Positions 41,348 through 50,943 are shown, numbered from the stretch's first letter. The stretch is DNA of 64,000 nt from Methylobacterium brachythecii (GCF_014196345.1 NZ_JACIDN010000011.1:62001-126000), one strand, 5' to 3'. Numbers and translations are program-made. The notes: generated by a model from the letters alone, not told the origin.

Positions 41348-44300
41348 CTATTCGGCGGCCGCGCGGTGGGCCGGCGGCTCGTCCTGGGTTGCCGCGGCCG
41401 TGGACGAGGCGGGTGGCAAGCCCCATCCCTTCACGAGGGCGTAGACGGCCGGGATCACGACCAGGGTCAGCACGGTCGAGGAGACCATGCCGCCGATCAT
41501 CGGCACGGCGATGCGCTGCATCACCTCGGAGCCCGAGCCGGTGCTCCAGAGGATCGGCAGCAGGCCGGCCATGATGGCAGTGACGGTCATCATCTTCGGG
41601 CGGACCCGCTCGACCGCGCCGACCATGATCGCCCGCCGCAGGTCCGCGCGGGTGAGCGTGCGCCCCTCCCGGAGGCACCCGGCCCGGACCTCGTCGAGGG
41701 CGTGGTCGAGGTAGACCAGCATGATCACGCCGGTCTCGGCGGCGACGCCGGCGAGCGCGATGAAACCCACCGCGACCGCGACCGACATGTTGAAGCCCAT
41801 CCACCACATCAGCCAAACCCCGCCCACCAGGGCGAAGGGCAGCGAGAGCATGACGATGAGGGTCTCGGTCAGCCTCCGGAAGTTGAGGAAGAGCAGCAGG
41901 AACACGATCAGGAGCGTCAGGGGCACCACGATCCTGAGCCGCGCCGTCGCCCGGTCGAGATACTCGACCTGCCCGCTCCACTGGATGAGCGTGCCCTGAG
42001 GCAGCGCTACCTCGTTGGCGACCGCAGTCCTGGCCTCGGCGACGTAGCCCCCGAGATCGCGACCGGCGACGTCGACGTAGATGAAGACCGCGAGCTGCCC
42101 GTTCTCCGTCCGGATCTGGGTCGGCCCCCGGTTCAACCGGACCTTCGCGACCTCGCCGAGCGGGACCGTGCCCCCGCTCGGGATCGGCACCTGCACCTCG
42201 TTCGCGATGGATTGCGGATCGGATCGGAAGGCACGGGGATAGCGAACGTTGACGGTATAGCGCTCGCGCCCCTCGACGGTGTTCGTCACGCTCTCGCCGC
42301 CGAGAGCCATCGCGATGACGTCCTGCACGTCGCCCACCGTCAGGCCGTACCGGCCCAGAACCTCCCGGTCGGGGGTGATGTCGAGGAAGTAGCCGCCCTG
42401 CACCCGTTCGGCGTAGGCGCTGGATGTGCCAGGGACCGCCTTCACCACGGCCTCGACTTGCCGGGCGACCTTTTCCATCTCGGTCAGGTCGGTGCCCAGC
42501 ACCTTGATCCCGACCGGCGTTCGGATACCGGTCGCAAGCATGTCGATGCGTGCGCGGATCGGCTGCGTCCAGGCATTCGAGACGCCGGGGAACTGCAACG
42601 CAGCGTCCATCTCCGTCCGCAGGCTCGCCATCGTCACGCCGGGACGCCACTCCGCCTTCGGCCTCAGGTTGACGATGGTCTCGAACATCTCGCTCGGCGC
42701 CGGGTCGGTCGCGGTGTTGGCCCGCCCTGCCTTGCCGTAGACCGAGGCCACCTCGGGGAAGGACTTGATGATGCGGTCCTGGGTCGCGAGCAGGTCGCCG
42801 GCCTTGGTCACCGAGATGCCCGGTAGGGTGGTTGGCATGTACATCAGCGTGCCCTCGTCGAGGTCGGGCATGAACTCCGAGCCGAGCCGGCTCGTCGGCC
42901 ACGCCGTGGCCGCGAGGATGCCCAGGGCGAGGAGGATCGTGAGCACACGCGCCCTGAGGACGCCGGCGATCAGCGGCCGATAGATCCAGATCAGGAACCT
43001 GTTCACCGGATTGCGGTGCTCGGGGATGATCCGGCCGCGGACGAAGAGAACCATCAACGCCGGCACGAGGATCAGGGACAGCACCGCCGCAGCCGCCATC
43101 GCGAAGGTCTTGGTGAAGGCCAGCGGCCCGAACAGCCGCCCCTCCTGGCTCTCCAGGGTGAAGATCGGCAGGAAGCTCACGGTGATGATCAGGAGCGAGA
43201 AGAACAGCGACGGCCCGACCTCGCTCGCGGCCTCGATCAGGACCTCGACCCGTGGCTTGTCCGACGGCGCCCGCTCCAGGTGCTTGTGGGCGTTCTCGAT
43301 CATCACGATGGCCGCGTCGATCATGGCGCCGACCGCGATGGCGATGCCGCCCAGGCTCATGATGTTGGCGCCGAGCCCCAGCGCCTTCATCCCGGCGAAC
43401 GCCATCAGGATGCCGACCGGCAGCATCAGGATCGCGACGAGGGCGCTCCGGACGTGGAGTAGGAAAACGACGCAGACGAGGGCGACGATGGCGCTCTCCT
43501 CGACCAGCGTGCCCTTGAGGGTCTCGATGGCCGCCTCGATCAGGTGCGAGCGGTCGTAGACCGGCAGGATCTCGGTGCCCTTGGGTAGACTGGCGGCAAC
43601 CTCGGACAGCCGCTTCTTGGCGCTCTCGATGACGTCGAGAGCGTTGGCGCCGAACCTCTGGAGGACGATCCCGCCGGCGACCTCGCCGTCGCCGTTCATC
43701 TCGGTGATGCCCCGGCGCTCGTCCGGACCGAGCTCGACCCGCGCGACGTCCTTCACCCGCAGCGGGGTGCCCGCCTCCGTCCTCAGGACGATGCTCTCGA
43801 TGTCCGCGACGCTCTTGAGATAGCCGCGACCCCGGACGACGAACTCGAACTCGGAGAGCTCGACCGTGCGGCCGCCGACGTCCGCGTTGCTCGACCGGAT
43901 CGCCTCCCTCAGCTTCGCCAGGGTGATGCCCTGCGCCCGAAGGCGGTTCGGGTCGACCACGACGTTGTACTGCTTGACGAAGCCGCCGACGCCCGCGACC
44001 TCGGCCACGCCCTCGGCGCGCGACGCCCCGAACCGGACGACCCAGTCCTGGAGCGAGCGGAGCTCGGCGAGGGTGCGCTCCTTCGCGACGATCACATACT
44101 GGTAGACCCAGCCCACCCCCGTCGCGTCCGGCCCGAGGGTCGGGGTCACGCCGGCCGGCAGGCGCCTGGCCGCCGTGTTCAGGTATTCTAGAACGCGCGA
44201 GCGGGCCCAGTAAGGGTCGGTGCCGTCCTCGAAGATGACGTAGACGAACGACACTCCGAAGAACGAGAAGCCGCGCACGACCTTCGATCTCGGGACGGTC

Positions 44301-44521
44301 AGCATGGCCGTGGTCAGCGGGTAGGTGACCTGGTCCTCGATCACCTGGGGCGCCTGCCCCGGGTACTCGGTGTAGACGATGGTCTGGACGTCCGAGAGGT
44401 CCGGGATCGCGTCGAGCGGCAGGGTTTTGAGGGCATAAAGCCCCGCTCCGCCGGCGAACACGGTCCCGATCAGGACCAGCAACAGATTTCGGGCCGACCA
44501 GGCGATCAGGCGGGGGATCAT
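41348..44521 (-). CDS. cusA: CusA-type Cu(I)/Ag(I) RND efflux pump
   Basis: A 1057-residue inner-membrane pump. Helix 4 has GGIAIAVGAMIDAAIVMIEN with a single aspartate, the CusA/SilA form (HME4-like), unlike the DFG-DGA form of the CzcA pump in this window. The MYMPTTLPGISV motif in the second periplasmic loop is also CusA-typical. Its start overlaps the adaptor stop (ATGA). With the HMBD-bearing adaptor it would expel Cu(I)/Ag(I) from periplasm and cytoplasm. Confidence 0.92.
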   Translation of the reverse strand: MIPRLIAWSARNLLLVLIGTVFAGGAGLYALKTLPLDAIPDLSDVQTIVYTEYPGQAPQVIEDQVTYPLTTAMLTVPRSKVVRGFSFFGVSFVYVIFEDGTDPYWARSRVLEYLNTAARRLPAGVTPTLGPDATGVGWVYQYVIVAKERTLAELRSLQDWVVRFGASRAEGVAEVAGVGGFVKQYNVVVDPNRLRAQGITLAKLREAIRSSNADVGGRTVELSEFEFVVRGRGYLKSVADIESIVLRTEAGTPLRVKDVARVELGPDERRGITEMNGDGEVAGGIVLQRFGANALDVIESAKKRLSEVAASLPKGTEILPVYDRSHLIEAAIETLKGTLVEESAIVALVCVVFLLHVRSALVAILMLPVGILMAFAGMKALGLGANIMSLGGIAIAVGAMIDAAIVMIENAHKHLERAPSDKPRVEVLIEAASEVGPSLFFSLLIITVSFLPIFTLESQEGRLFGPLAFTKTFAMAAAAVLSLILVPALMVLFVRGRIIPEHRNPVNRFLIWIYRPLIAGVLRARVLTILLALGILAATAWPTSRLGSEFMPDLDEGTLMYMPTTLPGISVTKAGDLLATQDRIIKSFPEVASVYGKAGRANTATDPAPSEMFETIVNLRPKAEWRPGVTMASLRTEMDAALQFPGVSNAWTQPIRARIDMLATGIRTPVGIKVLGTDLTEMEKVARQVEAVVKAVPGTSSAYAERVQGGYFLDITPDREVLGRYGLTVGDVQDVIAMALGGESVTNTVEGRERYTVNVRYPRAFRSDPQSIANEVQVPIPSGGTVPLGEVAKVRLNRGPTQIRTENGQLAVFIYVDVAGRDLGGYVAEARTAVANEVALPQGTLIQWSGQVEYLDRATARLRIVVPLTLLIVFLLLFLNFRRLTETLIVMLSLPFALVGGVWLMWWMGFNMSVAVAVGFIALAGVAAETGVIMLVYLDHALDEVRAGCLREGRTLTRADLRRAIMVGAVERVRPKMMTVTAIMAGLLPILWSTGSGSEVMQRIAVPMIGGMVSSTVLTLVVIPAVYALVKGWGLPPASSTAAATQDEPPAHRAAAE

Positions 44522-46020
44522 GGCGTCTTCCCCTCGGCGGCGGCCTGCGGGCTCGGCTCGGGCTTGGGCTCGGAAAGACCTTGGAGGGCCGCCTTCAGGT
44601 TGCTCTCGGCGTCGATGAGGAAGTTGGCCGAGGTCACCACGCGGTCGCCGGCGACGATGCCGTCGCGGATCTCGACGAAGCCGTCGCCGCGGGTGCCGAG
44701 CCTGACCGGCCGCGGTTCGAAGCGACCCTCCCCCCTGTCGAGCAGGACGACCTGTTTCGTTCCGGTGTCGATGACGGCGTCGTCGGGCACGGCGACCACC
44801 GGCTTGTCGGAGCCGGTGGCGATCTCGACGTCGGCGAACATCCCTGGGCGCAGGTCCCCGTTCGGGTTGGGCAGCTCGATCCGCAGGCGGGCCGTGCGCG
44901 TGCCCATGGCGAGGTGCGGGTAGATCCGCGTCACGGTTCCGGTGAACGCGCGATCCGGGAACGTCCTGGCGCGCACGGTCGCCTTCTGCCCCTCGGCGAC
45001 GGCCGCGAGGTCACGCTCCGTCACGTCGACGAGCACCCAGACCCGGGAGTGGTCCACGAGCTTGAACAGGGTGTCGCCGGACTTCGCGCGCATGCCGTCT
45101 GAGACGTTGCGCTCGACGACCACACCGTCGCGGGGCGCCGACCAGGTGATGGTCGCCGGCACCTTCCGGGTGCGCTCGATCTCGTCGATGACCTCGGGCG
45201 GGATGCCGAGGTTCTCCAGGCGACGCCGGGCACCCTCGTAGCCGATGCCCGTCAGGTACTGCGCGGCCGCCGCGTTCATCTCGGGCGAGAACAGGCGCAT
45301 GAGCGGCTGTCCCTTATGGACGTGGTCGCCGGTGGTGATGCCCTCGACCTTCTCGACGAACGCGTCGGTGCGCATCGCGATCACCGAGATCCGGCGCTCG
45401 TCCTCCTCGATGGCGCCCGGTGCCCGCACCGGCATCGACAGCACGCGCCTCGCGGCTACCTCCGTCCGCACCCCGGTGCGCTGGAGCTTGCCCGGCGAGA
45501 TCCTCACCGTGCCGTCGTCGCTGTCCTCGCCCTCGTAGACGGGGATGTAGTCCATCCCCATCGAGTCCTTCTTCGGGGTCGGCGAGGTGTCCGGAAGGCC
45601 CATCGGGTTGCGGTAGAAGCGCACCTTGCGGGCGCTCGCAGGCGTCGTGGCCTGAGCCATGGCCATGTCGCCGTGCCCGGCGTCGGGCATGGCTTCCGCC
45701 TCGTCGGGTTCGTCGAAGCTCACGTCCTCGCTGGCGTGAACGGCGCGGTAGTCTCGACCGTCCGCGGTGCGCGTCGGCTCGGAGGCGTACTCCGGCTTCC
45801 CGTCCGGGTCCCGGTAGTAGACCACGGGACCCGTCGCCTTGCTCGGGGACTGAGCGGACACCGGGGAAACCTGCCGGGTGCCCGGCAGCCAATGGGCGAA
45901 CCCGGTCCGCGCCTGCCGGACGAGCGCCGGCACGGGGCTGCCCTCATGCCCCGCGCCAAATCCCAAAACCCCCGCCGCGAGCGCGGCGAGGGTCCCGGCG
46001 GCCCATGCCGTCCGGCTCAC
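44518..46020 (-). CDS. cusB: CusB-type periplasmic adaptor with heavy-metal-binding domain
   Basis: A 500-residue adaptor. After an N-terminal hydrophobic segment it has a heavy-metal-binding domain at about residues 130-165 (VRFYRNPMGLPDTSPTPKKD, SMGMDYIPVYEGE) with the methionine pair that binds Cu(I). An earlier, diverged copy lies at about 67-100 (VVYYRDPDGKPEYASEPT). The adaptor core follows (barrel-sandwich, hairpin, beta-barrel with PNPNGDLRPGMFADVEI). Overlaps both neighbours by 4 bases. Confidence 0.9.
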   Translation of the reverse strand: MSRTAWAAGTLAALAAGVLGFGAGHEGSPVPALVRQARTGFAHWLPGTRQVSPVSAQSPSKATGPVVYYRDPDGKPEYASEPTRTADGRDYRAVHASEDVSFDEPDEAEAMPDAGHGDMAMAQATTPASARKVRFYRNPMGLPDTSPTPKKDSMGMDYIPVYEGEDSDDGTVRISPGKLQRTGVRTEVAARRVLSMPVRAPGAIEEDERRISVIAMRTDAFVEKVEGITTGDHVHKGQPLMRLFSPEMNAAAAQYLTGIGYEGARRRLENLGIPPEVIDEIERTRKVPATITWSAPRDGVVVERNVSDGMRAKSGDTLFKLVDHSRVWVLVDVTERDLAAVAEGQKATVRARTFPDRAFTGTVTRIYPHLAMGTRTARLRIELPNPNGDLRPGMFADVEIATGSDKPVVAVPDDAVIDTGTKQVVLLDRGEGRFEPRPVRLGTRGDGFVEIRDGIVAGDRVVTSANFLIDAESNLKAALQGLSEPKPEPSPQAAAEGKTP

Positions 46021-46412
46021 TTGGTGGCCTTGAACACCAGCTTGTTCTCGACGGTGCCGGTCTCGCCCTGCACCTTGGCCCCGAGAGAGAGGCGCCAGCC
46101 GCCGGCCATCGTCAGCTTCGCCTTGAACCGGTAGAGGCCCGGTTCCAGCGACGGCAGCTGCTCGATCTTCGAGGTCATTTCCTCCATGCTGTCGGGCGCC
46201 ATGTCGATGCGCTTGGCGAAGATGACGGCGTTCGGCACGGGCTTGGACGTGCGCTTGTCGACGAGGCGGACGTCGAGGATGGCCTCCCCCTGCTTGGCCT
46301 CGTCCTTCACCAGCTGGAACTCGTAGTCTTTGGTGTCGGCCTTGGCCGCGGTGGTCAGGGCGAGGCCTAGCAGCGAAGCCGTGAGGGCGCGCGAAAACGA
46401 TGTCTTGGACAC
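46017..46412 (-). CDS. FixH/YtkA-like exported protein
   Basis: A 131-residue protein with a signal peptide (SFSRALTASLLGLALTTAAK) and a periplasmic immunoglobulin-like beta domain (AILDVRLVDKRTSKPVPNAV, LEPGLYRFKAKLTMAGGWRL) as in FixH/YtkA-like proteins that often accompany copper handling. The stop overlaps the cusB start (ATGA), so it heads the cus operon with one gene before it. Probably a periplasmic copper chaperone or adaptor accessory; not proven. Confidence 0.7.
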   Translation of the reverse strand: MSKTSFSRALTASLLGLALTTAAKADTKDYEFQLVKDEAKQGEAILDVRLVDKRTSKPVPNAVIFAKRIDMAPDSMEEMTSKIEQLPSLEPGLYRFKAKLTMAGGWRLSLGAKVQGETGTVENKLVFKATK

Positions 46413-46494
46413 GGTCGATGATCTCCTGAAAACGATGGGACCCGGGCCTTCAGGCGCGCGGGATCTGCCGGCGCAGGCGCCGGCGTCATCGGGT

Positions 46495-46908
46495 TCAGGC
46501 TCGGGGAGGCTCGGTTGGCGGCCCTTGCGCCAGGCTGTCGAAGGAGGCGGTGACGCCCCAGGTCTGTCCCTCGACGTCCGCGACGCGATCCAGAGGTCCG
46601 AAGGCGCCCGGCAGGCCGGTGGCGACCTTCGCCAGGCAAAGCGCCATCAGGGGGCAGCCCTTCGAGCAATCGGGCATGGCCGGCCGCTCCTTGGGGCAGC
46701 AGGGCATGTCGTCCATCGCCATCCCGGCCATGTCGTCCATGGCCTCATCGGGCATTGCCATGGCGTGACCCTGCATCGCCGTGGCGGCGTGCATGCCCGC
46801 GGCGGCCGCGGAAGCGGTCACCGGCGCAAGGGCGAGGCTGAGTACCGCCAGGAGCGGTAGCAGTTGCCGAAGGGCGAGCCAGAAGGTCACGAACGGACGA
46901 TGCCACAT
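46495..46908 (-). CDS. Exported Met/His/Cys-rich protein, 137 aa
   Basis: A long signal sequence (LLPLLAVLSLALAPVTASA) is followed by a methionine- and aspartate-rich section (AMQGHAMAMPDEAMDDMAGM) and a cysteine cluster (MPCCPKERPAMPDCSKGCPL). This is typical of periplasmic Cu(I)-binding proteins next to cus genes. It starts the operon that runs to 40555. Family not recognised by name. Confidence 0.6.
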   Translation of the reverse strand: MWHRPFVTFWLALRQLLPLLAVLSLALAPVTASAAAAGMHAATAMQGHAMAMPDEAMDDMAGMAMDDMPCCPKERPAMPDCSKGCPLMALCLAKVATGLPGAFGPLDRVADVEGQTWGVTASFDSLAQGPPTEPPRA

Positions 46909-46935
46909 CGCATGTCGGCGAGGAAGGGACGGGGA

Positions 46936-48102
46936 CTACCTGATGCGCCAGAGGGATAGGGCAAGCGCGACGTTCGCCAGGGCGAGCACCGCGAGGAGGG
47001 CATAGGTCGTGTCGGCGCCCGCCTGCGTCAGCACGACGGCCCCGAGGGACGGCGCTAGCGCCTGCGCCACCAGCCCCGGACGGGCGAGCCGGCCGACGAG
47101 CGGAGCGTATCGCTCGGGACCGAATAGCGCGAGGGGTACCGTGCCGCGTGCGATGGAATAGATGCCGTTCCCGGCCCCGTAGAGGATCAGCGCCAGACCG
47201 ACCACCGGCAGGCCCGCCGCCAGTATTGTCACGCCCAAGGCCACGAGGACCATCGCAGCCGTGAGGGTCCAGAGGGGATGGTGCCGCCCCTTCCCGGCCA
47301 TCTCGACGATGCGCGCCCCGACTTGGGACGGTCCGATCAGGGCGCCGTACGCCACGGCCGAGGTAAGCGCGACGCCACGGGCCTGAAGCAAGGTGATGAG
47401 ATGCACCGAAACCAGGGCCATCACGGTCCCGCCGAGGGTCAGCACCCCGGCCAGGAGGAGAAAGGCGCGGCGCTCCCGACCAGCGAGACGAATGACCGGG
47501 TTTGGCCCTGCGGATCGCGTGACCGGATGTGCGGGCGGCCGGGGGATCACGAGCAGGACGAGGGGTAGCGTCACCCCGAGGTGCAGCCCGGCGTAGGCCA
47601 GGCAGGTCCTGCGCCAGCCCACCTGCTCGATTAGGAAGGCCGAGAGCGGCCAGCTCACCGTGCTGGCGAAACCGCCCCAGAGCGTCAGCGTCGTGATCGC
47701 GGGCCGTGCCTCGGCGCCGTAGAGACGTCCGAGCGTGGCGAAGGCGGGGTCGTACAGGCCGGTGCCCATGCCGAGGCCGACGAGGAGCCAGCCCGCCAGG
47801 TAGACCGGCAGGTTCGGCGCCATGGCGAGGACGGTCAGGCCCACGGACAGGATGACGGCGGCGAATGCCAGAACGGGGCGGCCGCCATGCTCGCCGATGA
47901 AAGCCCCCACCCGTGGCGAGACCAAACCCGCGACGAGGAGGCCGAGGGACAGGCCGCCGATGACCCAACCCAGCGGCCATCCCGTATCCTTCGACATCGG
48001 CGCGGCCAGCACCGACAGGAGGTAGAACGAGGAGCCCCAAGTCAGGATCTGGATCACGCCCAGGGCAGAGATCACGCCGAGACGGTGGCGATGCGGGATC
48101 AT
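46936..48102 (-). CDS. MFS transporter of the arsenic cluster
   Basis: A 388-residue major facilitator with about twelve helices (starting ISALGVIQILTWGSSFYLLS; LVSPRVGAFIGEHGGRPV is the helix 2-3 motif). It lies 31 bases after the BASS carrier gene, in the ars direction, which suggests transport of an arsenic compound or a metabolite, but MFS substrate cannot be read here. Confidence 0.7.
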   Translation of the reverse strand: MIPHRHRLGVISALGVIQILTWGSSFYLLSVLAAPMSKDTGWPLGWVIGGLSLGLLVAGLVSPRVGAFIGEHGGRPVLAFAAVILSVGLTVLAMAPNLPVYLAGWLLVGLGMGTGLYDPAFATLGRLYGAEARPAITTLTLWGGFASTVSWPLSAFLIEQVGWRRTCLAYAGLHLGVTLPLVLLVIPRPPAHPVTRSAGPNPVIRLAGRERRAFLLLAGVLTLGGTVMALVSVHLITLLQARGVALTSAVAYGALIGPSQVGARIVEMAGKGRHHPLWTLTAAMVLVALGVTILAAGLPVVGLALILYGAGNGIYSIARGTVPLALFGPERYAPLVGRLARPGLVAQALAPSLGAVVLTQAGADTTYALLAVLALANVALALSLWRIR

Positions 48103-48133
48103 GTGTACATCCCGCAGTCTCCTCGGGGGCGCC

Positions 48134-49114
48134 CTAGACGGCCGGGACCGGCGACACCGCCGTTCGGCCGAGCCTGGGCACGAGGCGGACGTAGGCGAGT
48201 TCGCTCAGAAGCTCGACGAGCGTCTGCGTGACGATGACGGCGGGCAGGAGCGGGACGGCGCCGGGAACGGCGAAGGCCAGCGGCAGGACCACCAGGGAGT
48301 TCCGGGTGGCGGCACTGAAGGCCAACGTCCGCAGCGTGGGGGCGTCGAGGCGGAACGCGCGCCCGACCGCCCAGCCCACCAGCGGGGCCGCCACGGCGAA
48401 GGCGACGTAGACGGGGACCACCCGCAGGGCATCGTCGAGGGCGGGTCCGAGCTGGGGTAGGACGGACGCGATCACCACGAACAGGACCAGCGCCGTCGCC
48501 GGCACCGGCAGGAGTCCGAGGCCCGTAGCCACCCGTTGCCCGGCAGTGCTGCGTCCGGCCCAGAGCTGCACCACCGCGGCAAGCCCGAGAGGGACGGCGA
48601 TCAGCCAGACGAAGGCATGCACGAACGGACCGACCTGGACGAACCTGGCGGCGTCCTCGCCGAGGAAGACGTTCAGGTAGACCGGCAGCAGCAGCATCTG
48701 CGCGATCAGCAGCGCCGGGGTGGAAGCCAGCAGCACCTTGGCGTCGGCCCGTCCGACATGGGCGAAGGTCACGACGTAGTCGATGCACGGCGTGAGCAGG
48801 ACCATGAGCACGCCCAGCCGCAGCATGGGGTCGGCGGGCAGGAACTGGATCAGGCCGGCGACCAGCAAGGGCACCGCGATGAAGTTCGTGACGAGGAGCG
48901 CCGCCAGGAAGCGAAATCGCGAAAAGGCCTTTCCGAGTTCCGGCAACGGCACCTGAAGGAAGGTGACGAACAGCATCAGCGCCAGCGCCGGGTTGATCCC
49001 GACCTCCAAGGCCGTGGTGCCGGGCAGCGTCAGGGCGATCAGCAAAGCGGCGCCGATGGCCGCGAAGTAGATCCCGATCTGGTTGCCTTCAAGGGTATAG
49101 CGCAGGCCCGTCAT
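48134..49114 (-). CDS. BASS/ACR3-like arsenic resistance permease
   Basis: A 326-residue membrane protein with about ten helices, related to the bile-acid/arsenite symporters. Helix 4 region reads LLTPCIDYVVTFAHVGRADA, with a cysteine where ACR3 proteins have their conserved one; residues near 260 (LAFSAATRNSLVVLPLAFA) match the second crossing motif. Its ATG overlaps the ArsR stop (ATGA), so it is coupled to an arsenic-type repressor. Arsenite (or an organoarsenical) export is the inferred role. Confidence 0.75.
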   Translation of the reverse strand: MTGLRYTLEGNQIGIYFAAIGAALLIALTLPGTTALEVGINPALALMLFVTFLQVPLPELGKAFSRFRFLAALLVTNFIAVPLLVAGLIQFLPADPMLRLGVLMVLLTPCIDYVVTFAHVGRADAKVLLASTPALLIAQMLLLPVYLNVFLGEDAARFVQVGPFVHAFVWLIAVPLGLAAVVQLWAGRSTAGQRVATGLGLLPVPATALVLFVVIASVLPQLGPALDDALRVVPVYVAFAVAAPLVGWAVGRAFRLDAPTLRTLAFSAATRNSLVVLPLAFAVPGAVPLLPAVIVTQTLVELLSELAYVRLVPRLGRTAVSPVPAV

Positions 49115-49497
49115 GCTTCCTCGCAAACGATCTTGGGGGACCCGGACACCGTTTGCGGCCGGCCCGTGCACCGGGCGAACAGGGCGATGGCTCGGTCGCA
49201 GACCTCGCAGTGTCCTTCGCAGCAATCGCGCATCAGGAAGGCCACCAGGTCGGACAGGGCCGCGAACACCGCGCTGTAGATGATCGACCGCCCCTCCCGG
49301 CGGCCGACCACGAGGCCGGCGTTCTCAAGGTGGCTGAGGTGGAACGAGATGCGCGGCGCGGACGCCCCGGCGATGGCCTCGGTGATGGCACCGGCCGCCA
49401 TGCCGTCCGCACCTGCCGTCACCAGTAGGCGGACGATGCGCAGACGGGTTTCCTGGGCGATGGCACCGAAACCGTCGAGGGCTTGCTTCTCGTCCAC
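49111..49497 (-). CDS. arsR: ArsR-family repressor 1
   Basis: A 128-residue winged-helix repressor. The HTH region reads ITEAIAGASAPRISFHLSHL, then ENAGLVVGRREGRSIIYSA. The C-terminal end has a cysteine cluster (DCCEGHCEVC) suitable for arsenite. I start at the GTG at 49497, because the second ArsR here begins MDERQALAAFAALGQE and this one reads VDEKQALDGFGAIAQE. It precedes the BASS/ACR3-like permease with an ATGA overlap and faces the operator at 49503. Confidence 0.88.
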   Translation of the reverse strand: MDEKQALDGFGAIAQETRLRIVRLLVTAGADGMAAGAITEAIAGASAPRISFHLSHLENAGLVVGRREGRSIIYSAVFAALSDLVAFLMRDCCEGHCEVCDRAIALFARCTGRPQTVSGSPKIVCEEA

Positions 49498-49502
49498 GTC
49501 AT

Positions 49503-49526
49503 TTAAACCGTTATGGAAACGTTTAA
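49503..49526 (-). promoter_or_regulatory. ArsR-type operator dyad (copy 1)
   Basis: TTAAAC (49503-49508) and GTTTAA (49521-49526) are inverted with 12 bases between and further partial symmetry, six bases before the arsR start. The AT-rich dyad stands out in GC-rich DNA and is a likely ArsR box. Confidence 0.55.
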
Positions 49527-49611
49527 GCGTCGATAGACGGACTTGGTATCGGTCGCAAGTCCGCATGGACGACCGGATGCGCCGCCATAACCGACGTCGG
49601 CCGGAAGCCCG

Positions 49612-50907
49612 TCAGCGCACGCCGAGCACCGGTAGCCATAGCGCCAGCGCCGCCAGGGTCACGAGGAGGACCGGCGGGGTGATGACCAGGCCGACCCGCA
49701 TGTACTGGCCCCAGGTGATGCGCTGGCCCTTGGTGGCGAGGACGTGCAGCCAGAGCAGGGTCGCCAGACTCCCGATGGGCGTGAACTTCGGGCCGAGGTC
49801 GCATCCGATGACGTTGGCGTAGACCATCAGCTCGCGCATCAGCGGCGACAGGTCGGGGGCATGCTGGATGGACAGCGCGCCCACGAGCACGCTCGGCATG
49901 TTGTTCATCACCGACGACAGGATCGCGGCGGCGACCCCCGTGCCGATGGTGGCCACGAACGGTCCGTGACCTGAGAGCCAGGTCAGCCCCTGAGCCAGGT
50001 AGTCGGTGAGGCCGGCGTTCTTCAGGCCGTAGACGACGAGGTACATGCCGAGGCTGAACAGGACGATCTGCCAGGGCGCGCCGGCGAGGACCTTGCGGAT
50101 CGGGATCACCCGGCTCCGGTTGGCCAGCATCAGGAGAATGAGGGCGCCGGCGCAGGTCACGACCGAGACCGGCACGCCGAACGGGGCCGTCACGAAGTAG
50201 GCGACCAGCAAGAGACCGAGGAGCGGGAAGGCCGCCGTGAAGACGAGAGGATCCTTGATCGCGTGGCGTGGCGCTTCAAGCTCGGCCACCGGGTACGTGG
50301 CCGGTAGGTCGCGCCGATAGAACAGCCACAGCACCACCAGGGTCGCGGCCAGCGAGACGAGGTTCACCGGCACCATCACGGAGGCGTAGCGGCTGAACGA
50401 GATGTCGAAGAAGTTCGCCGAGACGATATTGACGAGGTTCGAGATCACCAGTGGCAGGCTGGTCGAATCCGCGACGAACCCGCAGGCGACGATGAAGGCC
50501 AGGGCCGCCGCCGGCTTGAAATCCAGCCGGAGCAGGATGGCCAGCACGATGGGGGTGAGCAGCAGGGCCGCGCCGTCGTTGGCGAACACCGCGGCGATGG
50601 CGGCGCCGAGGAGGATCACCAGCGGGAACAGCAGGCGCCCCCGACCCCCGCCCCAGCGGGCGATGTGGAGGGCGGCCCAGTGGAAGAAGCCCGCCTCGTC
50701 GAGCAGCAGCGAGATGATGATGAGCGCCACGAAGGTGAAGGTCGCGTCCCAGACGATGTGCCAGACCATCGGGATGTCCCCGGGATGGATGACCCCGGTG
50801 GCCAGGGCCACGGCGGCCCCGATCAGGGCGCTCCATCCGATCCCGAAACCCTTCGGCTGCCAGATGACGAAGACGAGGGTGACCACGAAGATGGCGAGGG
50901 CGAGCAT
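49612..50907 (-). CDS. arsB: ArsB arsenite efflux permease
   Basis: A 431-residue inner-membrane protein with twelve predicted helices, the normal ArsB length. Conserved sections include FFHWAALHIARWGGGRGRLL, FANDGAALLLTPIVLAILLR and the SSVMNNMPSVLVGALSI and NVIGCDLGPKFTPIGSLATL motifs near the C-terminus. It expels arsenite with proton exchange. It is third in the leftward arsR-arsC-arsB operon, 36 bases after arsC. Confidence 0.93.
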   Translation of the reverse strand: MLALAIFVVTLVFVIWQPKGFGIGWSALIGAAVALATGVIHPGDIPMVWHIVWDATFTFVALIIISLLLDEAGFFHWAALHIARWGGGRGRLLFPLVILLGAAIAAVFANDGAALLLTPIVLAILLRLDFKPAAALAFIVACGFVADSTSLPLVISNLVNIVSANFFDISFSRYASVMVPVNLVSLAATLVVLWLFYRRDLPATYPVAELEAPRHAIKDPLVFTAAFPLLGLLLVAYFVTAPFGVPVSVVTCAGALILLMLANRSRVIPIRKVLAGAPWQIVLFSLGMYLVVYGLKNAGLTDYLAQGLTWLSGHGPFVATIGTGVAAAILSSVMNNMPSVLVGALSIQHAPDLSPLMRELMVYANVIGCDLGPKFTPIGSLATLLWLHVLATKGQRITWGQYMRVGLVITPPVLLVTLAALALWLPVLGVR

Positions 50908-50943
50908 AGGGACCGTTTCTTGTTCTTGGGGGAGCGTCGGGGA

